In this document: piece after piece, positions 15,656 to 23,845 of the stretch | Numbering within the stretch: the first letter of the stretch is position 1 | How the letters are laid out: every line of letters begins with the position of its first letter | Assembly: GCA_017553505.1 (NCBI GenBank) | Contig: JAFZLD010000026.1 | Span: forward strand, 1 to 64,000 | Source: Lachnospiraceae bacterium | GTDB taxonomy: Bacteria > Bacillota > Clostridia > Lachnospirales > Lachnospiraceae | Length of the DNA: 64,000 nt | Reading direction: 5' to 3' | Program-made: the position numbers and the translations under genes | The notes under the pieces: generated by a model | What the model was told of the DNA's origin: nothing | The model's database searches: none | The model's input: only the letters and a program-made list of their open reading frames with translations

Positions 15656-17926
15656 CTATTTCTTTTCTTCGAGGTACAGATTGACCCTTTTTTGTATAAC
15701 ATTTATCACATCATCCAGCGATTTTTCCTTGTGAAAATACGACTCTATCTCATCACCGATTATCTCTCTTATGGTGTCGTCCATTTCACAGGAAAGTGTT
15801 GCACCCTCAACCATGTTTTCAAGGACTTTCATGTCCTCTTCGTCCATTGAAAGTATGAACTCTTCATTGTCCATCATGACTCTCGCACCATAACCGCCGT
15901 TGTTGTTGCACCAATCGTATAAAGTATCAATATCGGCCTTGGCTACTTCTTTATTGGCTCTGAACTGGTAACCATGATGGTCAGGCCTGCTCTTTAAAAG
16001 CGCCTTGATAATTTCCCAGGCTTCTTCTTTGTAATTACTGAAAGCGTTTATGGAAAACCTTGTGCCGTATGAAATATAGTATCCGTTTCCCTCAGAAGAA
16101 GGCGCACCGTAAGCTCTCATGTCTTTACTTACCCTCGCGCGGTCAAGAAGATACGTTTCGCCGCCGGAAAAGAATTCGTGCAAAAGAACAATCTTACCGT
16201 CCTTCGCATCGTCATACTGTGTATCGTACATATTATTCATCCCGTCATTCCAATCGGGAAAGGTAGCGGCAAACTCGCACAATTCTCTGAATTCCTCGGT
16301 GTTAAAGTTATATGCCCCCTCTTCTCCTCCGAGGAACAATCTGTAATCGTTTTGAAGCATCGTGAAAAGCACGTTTACGTTGGACCCGTACGAAATAAAC
16401 GGAATATTTCCAAGCTGCTTTCTTGCATCGTAAATATCTTCAACAGACAGTTTTTCCTTTTTACCAAACACTTTTTCATTACCCATAAAAGCGCTAATGT
16501 AGGCTCCGTTAACCAGGCTGTAAAGCTTATCGCCTTCTTTGGCGGCAAAAAGAATCTTCTCATAATAGTCGTTTATGTCAAAAGAAGGGTCATTTTCAAG
16601 AATCGGCGCCAGGTCTTCCAGAAGACCCTTATCCGAATACTTGCCGTAATTACTGCTGTCAAACATGATTATGTCATAACCTGCATTTCCAAGTATGTCT
16701 CTGTCGAATGCCTCCTCCATTTCATCCCAGTCGCTGTAATTATCGCTATAGCATTTAATCTTAACCTTGATATCGGGATGAGCCAGATTGTATTCGGTTA
16801 TTACCTTCGTCACTTCGGGATTGGCATAATAGCATGCAAGTGTAATGGTCTCAACTTCCGGCACCTCGCCCTTTTCGTAACGCTTGACTGTAGCTTTCCT
16901 GGGCACCATAACCATAACTCTTTGTTTGTTACCGTCACCCATGTCCATTTCCTGCTCTTCATGAACAAAAAAGTACAGGACTATTTCGTCATCGGATTTT
17001 CTATACATGTACTGAAAACCCTGCTGGCCGATATCTATGTCAAGGAAATCGAACAGTCTCACAGTTTCCCAAGTCTTCGTATTTAAACTCTTAAGCGACG
17101 AAGAATTCGCAATCAAAAGTTCGTCTTCTCCACCGGCATAAATGTAAGATACGGAAGGAACAGTGACGATATTCTCTTCAACTTTGTCGGTCTTAGGATC
17201 ATAGCTTGAAAGCTCGCCCTGGTAGTCCTTGAAAACATACAGCAAGCCGTCATTTCCCACGCACATATTGGGATAATTGATATCCATGATTGCCTTTTTG
17301 TACCTGAGTTCTCCGTCCAGCATTACCAGTTTGTTGCCTATAGCTAAATACACATTTGTGCCGTCACTTACAATATTCCCCGTCAGATACTCCTCCTCGG
17401 CGGCACCGGGAAGGTCTCTGTAATTTATTAAGTTAAGCACGGTTCCGTCCATAGAACACTTGCCTATAAAAATATTCTGATTTAGTCCGTCAAAAGAATA
17501 TGCCGAAAAAACAAACGCATCATCTCCCGCAGGCACAAGCATAGAAAGGTATGTTTTGTCGTCCTCAAACTTAAGCTCTATGTCATCTCCGATTTTCTCG
17601 CCTTTTTCCGAATCAACGATTCTGATGATTGAGCTTGATTCCTCGGTCTCCTGATTGTATTTGCTGACCGTGTAGTATAACTTACCGTCTTTACAGAATT
17701 TGAAGTCCTCGTACTCCCCCTCAGAATTGTTTCTCTCGATTTTTTCAATAGTTGCCCTATAGACGCCTTCGTCTTCTTTGACAGCTTCTGAAGTCGTTTG
17801 GACTGAGCTTGACGTACCGCTCTTCTCAGGTTTGGCATCCTCTGTTTTTTGCTTACCGCAGGCTGCAATGCATACTGTTAAAAGAACAAGTACTGCTGCC
17901 AATACCACTGTTTTAACTCGTTTCAT
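15656..17926 (-). CDS. Paralogous propeller/solute-binding lipoprotein
   Basis: A 756-residue paralogue of the next gene with the same order of domains. It has a signal peptide ending IAACG (Cys of the lipobox), a Ser/Glu/Lys linker, a propeller-like region (about residues 50-335) with VGNDGLLYVFKDYQGELSSY and RLFDFLDID, then a solute-binding region with TEYNLAHPDIKVKIKCYSDN, EGDKLYSLVNGAYIS, YRLFLGGEEGAYNF and YKEEAWEIIKALL. Both proteins end in the same QKRVNLYLEE tail. The ATG at 17926 (MKRVKTVVLAAVL) is chosen over an upstream in-frame codon because it opens a proper signal peptide, with GGGGG upstream. Confidence 0.78.
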   Translation of the reverse strand: MKRVKTVVLAAVLVLLTVCIAACGKQKTEDAKPEKSGTSSSVQTTSEAVKEDEGVYRATIEKIERNNSEGEYEDFKFCKDGKLYYTVSKYNQETEESSSIIRIVDSEKGEKIGDDIELKFEDDKTYLSMLVPAGDDAFVFSAYSFDGLNQNIFIGKCSMDGTVLNLINYRDLPGAAEEEYLTGNIVSDGTNVYLAIGNKLVMLDGELRYKKAIMDINYPNMCVGNDGLLYVFKDYQGELSSYDPKTDKVEENIVTVPSVSYIYAGGEDELLIANSSSLKSLNTKTWETVRLFDFLDIDIGQQGFQYMYRKSDDEIVLYFFVHEEQEMDMGDGNKQRVMVMVPRKATVKRYEKGEVPEVETITLACYYANPEVTKVITEYNLAHPDIKVKIKCYSDNYSDWDEMEEAFDRDILGNAGYDIIMFDSSNYGKYSDKGLLEDLAPILENDPSFDINDYYEKILFAAKEGDKLYSLVNGAYISAFMGNEKVFGKKEKLSVEDIYDARKQLGNIPFISYGSNVNVLFTMLQNDYRLFLGGEEGAYNFNTEEFRELCEFAATFPDWNDGMNNMYDTQYDDAKDGKIVLLHEFFSGGETYLLDRARVSKDMRAYGAPSSEGNGYYISYGTRFSINAFSNYKEEAWEIIKALLKSRPDHHGYQFRANKEVAKADIDTLYDWCNNNGGYGARVMMDNEEFILSMDEEDMKVLENMVEGATLSCEMDDTIREIIGDEIESYFHKEKSLDDVINVIQKRVNLYLEEKK

Positions 17927-17976
17927 TTTGTACCCCCATTTATGTACTGTATCAATAATAAAACACTGCAATATAG

Positions 17977-18006
17977 ATTGTAGCTTAATCCACCCGCATG
18001 ATTCAA
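17977..18006 (-). promoter_or_regulatory. Promoter of the propeller/solute-binding pair
   Basis: Minus strand: -35 TTGAAT (18001-18006), 18-base spacer, -10 TACAAT (17977-17982). The leader is about 45 bases. Confidence 0.5.
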
Positions 18007-18031
18007 CCGATATAGTAAAAAATTAATAAAT

Positions 18032-18047
18032 CTTAACAATTGTTAAG
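18032..18047. repeat. 16-bp perfect palindrome upstream of promoter
   Basis: CTTAACAATTGTTAAG is a perfect palindrome, and a further CTTAAC half-copy follows at once (18048-18053). It lies about 25 bases upstream of the -35 box of the lipoprotein pair, a plausible site for an activator or repressor dimer. Confidence 0.45.
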
Positions 18048-18062
18048 CTTAACGGTCAAAGT

Positions 18063-18092
18063 AAAAGGAAGGGTACCAAAGTACTCTTCCTT
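18063..18092 (-). terminator. Terminator after the triple-propeller gene
   Basis: Minus strand: AAGGAAG, mismatch, GTAC, loop TTTG, GTAC, mismatch, CTTCCTT, then TTACTTT. It follows the stop at 18105 and separates this gene from the next pair. Confidence 0.65.
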
Positions 18093-18104
18093 CAACCTTA
18101 ATCA

Positions 18105-20984
18105 TTATTTGGTTCTTACTATGTGCGCTAACTGTAACTGTCCGGAACCGGTCTTGGTAGCATATACCATGTGAATGGCTCCGTATGCATCGCAGCTTAT
18201 GTCTGTCAGATAATAAGGCTCGATTCCAAGGCTCTTATAATCAAAGAGTTTTGTTACTGTTCCATCCTTAGGCTTGTAACAGAATACTTCGTCTTCGGAG
18301 CCTTCGATAAGTAGTTCATCCTTGCCACCGGAGTACATGCCAAAGCAAACTCCTATATTGGACTTTAATTCCAAAATCGTATCGGAAGAGGGCTCATAAA
18401 CGCTTAGCTTGCCGTTATATCCGTCAAGTACGTATACAAGATTGTCACTTCCTATCGCGACATCGACATTATATGATGTCACAAGAATTCTTTTAAACTC
18501 AAAGTTTTCATCAAGCACGATAACCATCCGGTATCCGCCCGCAGCATCGTCTGCCTGAAGAGGAATATACGTATAAGTTCCGTCGAATTTGGTGCCCATA
18601 ACTATGGAATAATTGCCAAATGACTTTATAATCTCTGTGACATTGGCAGCCTTAAGAACCTTGCCGTCCTTGGAAATTCTCACGATGCAGTCATACTGCG
18701 ATAAGTTCTCGTATGCATCTCCCGATGCAACAAAACCGCCGTCGGAGGTTCTGAACATATTCCAAAGGTTATAGTTGTTAAGTTCATCGGTAACAAGAAC
18801 ATCTTCACCTATCTGCTCTCCGGTGGCAACGTCGTAAGTTCTGTAGTAATCGTGGTAAGTCTTCCTACCGTTTTCTTCGGACTCAAGCATTACGACAGCA
18901 TACATTACACCGTCGTATACGTTTATAATTCTCGGATTCTTATCAGCGTTTTCATTGGTGCTTAAAGTATCTTCGGTTGCGGAGTATTCTCTCTTCTCTC
19001 CGTTCTTCTTGGAAACGGTTTTTGAAACTGCGTCAAGTGCGTTTTCTTTGACCGGTGCAATGTGCGCAATTTTCACTCCGATATTGTCACCCGCATAATC
19101 CTCATAAACTACATGTATGCTTCCGTCCTTACTGCGGAATACAGATTCTACGAAGCTTGTCGTAAGCCCAAGTTCCGAAAAATTAAACAGCTTCTTATAT
19201 CTGCCGGTGGTTATATTGTAGGATGACAAGCACTCGTATTCGCATACAAATATCTCATCCTTGGCGCCTCTGTAAATACTGTCTGCAAATTTAATTGTGA
19301 CAAGGTTCTCTTTAAGTTCCTTGGTCACGGGATTGTATGATGACAGGCACTCATTGTATGCGTCGAGAAGGTACACAAGATTGTCTCCTCCGAAGCAAAC
19401 GCTTGAAGCGTTGGTGCCGAGCGTTTTAACTACATTTAAGTTTTCATCAAGCACAACAGTCTTAGAAAAGTATTGGTCGTCTCCCGTAGTCGGAAGATAT
19501 GAAACATATATGTAAGTACCGTCTGACTTTAAGGACATAACAATCATTTCGCTGAAGCTGTAGCCCAAAATGTCGTAAAGGTTTTTCTTCTTGATAAGCG
19601 CTCCGTCGGTACCGATTCTTGCAAGAATATCTATAGTGGTGTCGTTCTCGTAATCATATCCGAGAAGTACATATCCCTTGTCGCCCGCGGGTGCAATCTT
19701 GGTGGCAAACATGGTCTTAGATGACTTGGAAAGATCCACATCCTCGCCAATCTGCTCGTAGGTCAACGCATCTCTTGTTCGAAGTACATCATGCAAGCCG
19801 TTTTTTTTGTCCGAAACCGATACAACACTATATAAAAGTCCGTCTTCGGCAAAATAATAAATATTGCTTTCGCCCTGAACTTCCGGATTGAATGCTTCTA
19901 TCTCAGCCTCGTACTTGGTGGAATCTTCTGTAACTGAAGTACCCGTAACCGTAGCAATGTAGTATACATCGGTTGTGCCTTCGGGTGTCAGATAATCTCT
20001 GCCTACCAACTTGTCAAATACAAAGTTTAAATTGCCCTCGGCATCTTTGTATACGTCATCAAAAGAAACCGCAGATATATCTACATCAGCAAAATCAAAA
20101 AGCCTGGTAGCTGTTTTATAAAGATAATCACAGGCATAAATCGACTTTCCGTCGGAAACAAACACCTCGTTCTTATCTCCGCCAAAAACAGCATCGCCGC
20201 CTTCAATTACAGTCACATCCATCGATCTTTCGATAGAAGGATTGTATGCATATAATGCGCCTTTTCCCGACTCGATATAATACGCAAGGCCCTCCTTGTC
20301 CAGGCAAATGCGTGGAGTGTTGGCAGGAACTATCTGCTTGCCAAGTTCCATATCTTCGTCAAATACAAGTACCTGTCCGTCGATGGCAACATATGTAAAG
20401 CATCCGTCGGATGCAAGACCCGTAAGAGTCTCGGAATTTATGCTCGCATCTGCTGCCTCAGCAAGGTCAACTTTATAGCTTACCTTACCGTTATCGGAAT
20501 ATTTAACCAGATAAACGGAAGCATCTCCGTCATCTGCAGTCTCGACAACGGCCATGTAGTAACCTTCCTCGCAAGGTACGATTTTCTTGACATCTACATC
20601 CTTAAAATCACCCTTTAAGCTTAAGTCCTTGCCTGAAGTCTTGCCTGTGGCAATGTCCGTTGCTCTTAAAAAGCTACTTCGTGTGCCTGCTGATTCTTTG
20701 ACTACTACTGCATAAAAAAGATTGTCCTTAATAAAAGCGTATCTTGTTTCCTCAATACCTTTGTCGGACAAATCAAGTCTCTTGATGGTCGAGGAGTACT
20801 CATTATCCTTATCTTCAAGGATTTCGGTAACTTCTTCTTTAATTTCCTCTTCGACCTCTTCTATCTCTTCCACCACGGGAGTCTCGAGCAGATAGTGCTC
20901 GGATTCCGTAACGTCTTTATCCGAGGCATTGTTAACTCCTGCCAGAATGCCCCAAAGTGCAAATATAAATAACCAGTGTTTCAT
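18105..20984 (-). CDS. Exported protein with three tandem propeller-like repeats
   Basis: A 959-residue protein related to the propeller halves of the two lipoproteins downstream, but lacking the solute-binding domain. It has a short hydrophobic N-terminus (MKHWLFIFALWGILAGV) without a lipobox Cys and an acidic Glu/Val-rich linker (about 35-58). Three units of about 290-300 residues follow: about 63-350, 355-645 and 665-959. Each ends in a matching closure, RLFDF (294), KLFNF (598) and KLFDY (912), at spacings of 304 and 314. GGAG precedes the ATG. It lies 32 bases downstream of DAHP synthase and appears to share the pncB promoter. Function unknown; extracellular binding or sensing is inferred. 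Confidence 0.75.
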   Translation of the reverse strand: MKHWLFIFALWGILAGVNNASDKDVTESEHYLLETPVVEEIEEVEEEIKEEVTEILEDKDNEYSSTIKRLDLSDKGIEETRYAFIKDNLFYAVVVKESAGTRSSFLRATDIATGKTSGKDLSLKGDFKDVDVKKIVPCEEGYYMAVVETADDGDASVYLVKYSDNGKVSYKVDLAEAADASINSETLTGLASDGCFTYVAIDGQVLVFDEDMELGKQIVPANTPRICLDKEGLAYYIESGKGALYAYNPSIERSMDVTVIEGGDAVFGGDKNEVFVSDGKSIYACDYLYKTATRLFDFADVDISAVSFDDVYKDAEGNLNFVFDKLVGRDYLTPEGTTDVYYIATVTGTSVTEDSTKYEAEIEAFNPEVQGESNIYYFAEDGLLYSVVSVSDKKNGLHDVLRTRDALTYEQIGEDVDLSKSSKTMFATKIAPAGDKGYVLLGYDYENDTTIDILARIGTDGALIKKKNLYDILGYSFSEMIVMSLKSDGTYIYVSYLPTTGDDQYFSKTVVLDENLNVVKTLGTNASSVCFGGDNLVYLLDAYNECLSSYNPVTKELKENLVTIKFADSIYRGAKDEIFVCEYECLSSYNITTGRYKKLFNFSELGLTTSFVESVFRSKDGSIHVVYEDYAGDNIGVKIAHIAPVKENALDAVSKTVSKKNGEKREYSATEDTLSTNENADKNPRIINVYDGVMYAVVMLESEENGRKTYHDYYRTYDVATGEQIGEDVLVTDELNNYNLWNMFRTSDGGFVASGDAYENLSQYDCIVRISKDGKVLKAANVTEIIKSFGNYSIVMGTKFDGTYTYIPLQADDAAGGYRMVIVLDENFEFKRILVTSYNVDVAIGSDNLVYVLDGYNGKLSVYEPSSDTILELKSNIGVCFGMYSGGKDELLIEGSEDEVFCYKPKDGTVTKLFDYKSLGIEPYYLTDISCDAYGAIHMVYATKTGSGQLQLAHIVRTK

Positions 20985-21016
20985 CGTATCTCCATAATTC
21001 CTGACTTCTCATTTAT

Positions 21017-22045
21017 TTACAGCATCTCTGCTATTTCTTTGACCAGTTTCTCGGTCTTCTTCCAGCCTAAGCAGGCGTCGGTAATGGACTTGCCGTATAC
21101 ACCGCCGCCGATTTTCTGATTGCCGTCTTCGATGTAGCTCTCCACCATGAAGCCCTTAACAAGGCTCTTAGCATCATTGCTATCCTTGCAGAAAGAAAGC
21201 ACCTCTTTGATGATGCGTCCCTGCAATAACGGGTTCTTGCCGGAATTGCAGTGATTACAGTCAATAACAACCCCGGGATGTGGAAGCTCTGTCTTGTCAT
21301 ACAATGCCTTAAGGCGCATAACATCCTCAAAGTGGTAATTGGGCGATGCAAGACCTCTCATATCGTTAAAGCCGCGAAGTACCGCATGCGCATAAGGGTT
21401 TCCCTTGGAATGAGCCGCCCAGCCACGATAGATAAAAGAATGACCCGTGCTGGCTGCAGTTATTGCATTCATCATAACGGTTAAGTCACCGCTGGTAGGA
21501 TTCTTCATACCTACCGGCACTTCGATACCGCTTGCGGTAAGTCTGTGCTGCTGGTCTTCAACGGAACGCGCTCCTATAGCCACATAGCCGAGCAAATCGT
21601 CTACATACTTGTAGTTCTCGGGATACAAAAGCTCGTCGGCACAGGTAAATCCTGTCTCCTTAATCGTGCGCATATGAATCTCACGTGTAGCGATAATACC
21701 CTTAAACAAATCCGGCTTCTCGTTGGGGTCCGGCTGATGTAAGAATCCCTTATAACCTTCACCCGTGGTACGGGGCTTGGAGGTATAAAGGCGCGGGATA
21801 ATATAAACCTTCTCGCTTACCTCATCGGCAAGTCCGCGAAGCCTGCTAAAATAATCAAGCACGCTCACTTCATTGTCGGCTGAACACGGTCCGATTATAA
21901 GCAAAATACGGTTATCCGTGCCGTCGAAAATGCCCTTTATTTCCTTGTCTCTTCTTTCGAAAACTTGGCGAAGGTCCTCGGTTAAGGGATACATCTCCTT
22001 AACCTCCATGGGAATCGCAAGCTTTCTTTCAAAATCCATATTCAT
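21017..22045 (-). CDS. DAHP synthase, class I AroG/AroF type
   Basis: 3-Deoxy-7-phosphoheptulonate synthase condenses PEP and erythrose 4-phosphate at the head of the shikimate pathway. The 342 residues contain the metal and substrate motifs LLIIGPCSADNE (near 49), PRLYTSKPRTTGEGYKG (near 84), VGMKNPTSGD (near 178) and VVIDCNHCNSGK (near 261), and end with FMVESYIEDGNQ and GKSITDACLGW. This is the feedback-sensitive E. coli-like type. Which amino acid inhibits it cannot be read here. AGAGG is 8 bases from the ATG. The gene begins 13 bases after pncB ends. Confidence 0.94.
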   Translation of the reverse strand: MNMDFERKLAIPMEVKEMYPLTEDLRQVFERRDKEIKGIFDGTDNRILLIIGPCSADNEVSVLDYFSRLRGLADEVSEKVYIIPRLYTSKPRTTGEGYKGFLHQPDPNEKPDLFKGIIATREIHMRTIKETGFTCADELLYPENYKYVDDLLGYVAIGARSVEDQQHRLTASGIEVPVGMKNPTSGDLTVMMNAITAASTGHSFIYRGWAAHSKGNPYAHAVLRGFNDMRGLASPNYHFEDVMRLKALYDKTELPHPGVVIDCNHCNSGKNPLLQGRIIKEVLSFCKDSNDAKSLVKGFMVESYIEDGNQKIGGGVYGKSITDACLGWKKTEKLVKEIAEML

Positions 22046-22057
22046 AAAGAATACCTC

Positions 22058-23278
22058 TTATACTCGGAGAGAATCTCCTGTCTCATTGTTCATACGCCAT
22101 TCGATACAACGCTTTAAGTAGTGCACGTAGTCAGGGTTCTTGCATACGCTCTTACCCTCAACGTCAGAAATCTTGGCTACATCGCAGCCGTTGCAGGCGG
22201 TAGTCTTCATAACAATGTTAAGTGCGGGAACGCAAGTATCGTTGGCAATAAATGTACCGATACCGAAAGCGGTCTTGGCCTTACCCTTAAAGTATCTGCA
22301 AATCTTAGTAGCGCGCTCGAAATCAAGGCTGTCGCTGAAAAGCAAAGTCTTGGTTAAGGGATCGATACCAAGAGACTTGTAATGTTCAATCATAAGCTCG
22401 CCCCACTCGTAAGGGTCGCCCGAATCGTGACGAACGCCCGAGAACAGAGTCGAGAAAGTAAGCTGGAAGTCCTTAAGGAAGCACTTGGTAGTAATTGCAT
22501 CCGTAAGAGCCGTTCCGTTTAACACGCCATATTCCTTAACCCACGCATCAAGCGCATACCAGTTGGAATATGCGGGATTGTGCTTGTGATTGCCCTGTCC
22601 CACGCACATAATCCACTCGTGAGCCATGGTGCCGACGGGTGTAAGATTGTGCTTCTTGGCAAGATATATGTTGGAAGTTCCGACGAACTTTGAGTTCTTA
22701 AGATGTGCGGTCGAAAGTTCGAGTACCGCAAGGTCCTGAGCCTCACCGGACAATCTTCTTCTCAAACCGAACTCCGAGAAAGCACCAAGCTCATATTCGC
22801 CTGCTTCAAGCTTCTTAATCTTATCTTCGAGACGCTCCTTGAAGCTCTCAAAGAGCTTGTTGTAATCATATGCCATTCTGAAGTAAACTTCATTGACAAT
22901 GGCAAGTGTGGGAATCTCGTACATCGAAGTATTAAGCCATGTACCTCTGGTCTCGATGGTAAGTCCGCAAGGCGCATCCGTGCCAAAAGAAAAATCATCG
23001 AAACGAGGCTTCCAAAGTCTTAAGAAATCCACATAAGAGCCTCTGATCCACTTAATATTGTTAAGATAATCAAGCTCATCTTCTTTGAATCGAAGATCGC
23101 AATACATCCTTATCTGTCGCTTAATCTCTTCCACCATCTCGGGTGTGAAATGCACCTCTTCGTTACGGCACTTAAAAGACCATGTGGTCTTATACTCGCT
23201 GAACTGGTGGTAAATAGCCTGCCCCATAGAAAATTTGTAGGCATCTGTTTCAAGTAAACTTGTAATAATAGGTTCCAT
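22058..23278 (-). CDS. pncB: Nicotinate phosphoribosyltransferase
   Basis: Converts nicotinate and PRPP to nicotinate mononucleotide in NAD salvage, with ATP hydrolysis. The 406-residue protein has the N-terminal LLETDAYKFSMGQAIY, the phosphorylated-His region VGTMAHEWIMC near residue 214, and the PRPP-site segment SGVRHDSGDPYEWGE near residue 277, followed by LLFSDSLDFE. The length matches the family. It is the first gene of a probable pncB-DAHP synthase-triple propeller transcript behind a good promoter. GGGGGAGG lies upstream of the ATG. Confidence 0.95.
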   Translation of the reverse strand: MEPIITSLLETDAYKFSMGQAIYHQFSEYKTTWSFKCRNEEVHFTPEMVEEIKRQIRMYCDLRFKEDELDYLNNIKWIRGSYVDFLRLWKPRFDDFSFGTDAPCGLTIETRGTWLNTSMYEIPTLAIVNEVYFRMAYDYNKLFESFKERLEDKIKKLEAGEYELGAFSEFGLRRRLSGEAQDLAVLELSTAHLKNSKFVGTSNIYLAKKHNLTPVGTMAHEWIMCVGQGNHKHNPAYSNWYALDAWVKEYGVLNGTALTDAITTKCFLKDFQLTFSTLFSGVRHDSGDPYEWGELMIEHYKSLGIDPLTKTLLFSDSLDFERATKICRYFKGKAKTAFGIGTFIANDTCVPALNIVMKTTACNGCDVAKISDVEGKSVCKNPDYVHYLKRCIEWRMNNETGDSLRV

Positions 23279-23314
23279 ATGAACACATCCTCCCCCTATT
23301 TAGAGTCAAAATTA

Positions 23315-23343
23315 ATAATAGATGAAACCACGGTTATTTGCAA
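23315..23343 (-). promoter_or_regulatory. Promoter of pncB
   Basis: Minus strand: -35 TTGCAA (23338-23343), 17-base spacer, -10 TATTAT (23315-23320). TTGCAA is self-complementary. On the plus strand the same six bases, 17 bases before TAAAGT (23361-23366), could serve as the -35 of the divergent lipoprotein/radical-SAM genes. Confidence 0.6.
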
Positions 23344-23356
23344 GGATATTGATAGT

Positions 23357-23377
23357 GTGTTAAAGTCTATTTAACAC
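23357..23377. repeat. Inverted repeat in divergent promoter region
   Basis: GTGTTAAA and TTTAACAC are perfect 8-bp arms around a 5-base centre. The element overlaps the proposed plus-strand -10 and lies about 25 bases upstream of the lipoprotein start, a natural place for an operator controlling the radical-SAM pair. Confidence 0.5.
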
Positions 23378-23402
23378 GTGAATGTACATATGAGGTACAC
23401 CT

Positions 23403-23840
23403 ATGAGAAGAAAGACCAAGAAGCGCGGCGTACTCGCCATAATAGGCATGGTATCTGCTCTTTTCGCATCAGCTTGCGGAAGCAGCGGTGAGCCGTTTGA
23501 CCCCGCCCAAAATGCACCCGATACCCTTTACGGGCCTTCTTTTACAAGCGAAGATGAATACGACCCCGCCAACAATTTAAACGAAGATGTATACGGTCCT
23601 CCCGAATGGTTCGGTGAGGAGCCCGATGATAATACGACACCTACAGAGGAAGAACCTATGTCAGACATAAGCTCCAACTTTTCCTTCCGCGAAGACACTT
23701 CCGGCAACACAAGTGCCCACGACGTGTCTGCGAATCTTAAGCAGGATATTTCCGGCGGCGACGATAATTTCAAGCCCGCCGACAACATTGCCGAGCCCGT
23801 CTACGGTCCTCCCGCAGGCAGTAAAGATGCTACGGAGTAA
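23403..23840 (+). CDS. Putative lipoprotein with three Tyr-Gly-Pro repeats, likely radical-SAM substrate
   Basis: A 145-residue secreted protein. A basic N-terminus and hydrophobic stretch end at FASACGSSG, an imperfect lipobox with Cys25. The mature part is low-complexity, acidic and Asn/Ser/Thr-rich. It contains three copies of a short motif: FDPAQNAPDTLYGP, YDPANNLNEDVYGPP and FKPADNIAEPVYGPP. The consensus is aromatic-x-P-A-x-N, four residues, then L/V-Y-G-P. Repeated identical motifs next to a radical SAM/SPASM gene 5 bases downstream suggest a ribosomally made substrate modified at or near the YGP units. GAGG is 7 bases from the ATG. It is the first plus-strand gene in the window. Function is inferred from context only. 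Confidence 0.75.
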   Translation: MRRKTKKRGVLAIIGMVSALFASACGSSGEPFDPAQNAPDTLYGPSFTSEDEYDPANNLNEDVYGPPEWFGEEPDDNTTPTEEEPMSDISSNFSFREDTSGNTSAHDVSANLKQDISGGDDNFKPADNIAEPVYGPPAGSKDATE

Positions 23841-23845
23841 CCACT

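Noticed and set aside
16178-17086. 302-codon open frame on the plus strand
   Set aside because: It lies antisense within the propeller/solute-binding lipoprotein gene. The real gene has a signal peptide, domain order and a close paralogue.
23403-23840. Treating the Tyr-Gly-Pro protein as random low-complexity sequence
   Set aside because: It has a signal peptide, a ribosome site, three similarly built repeats and tight coupling to a radical-SAM gene.
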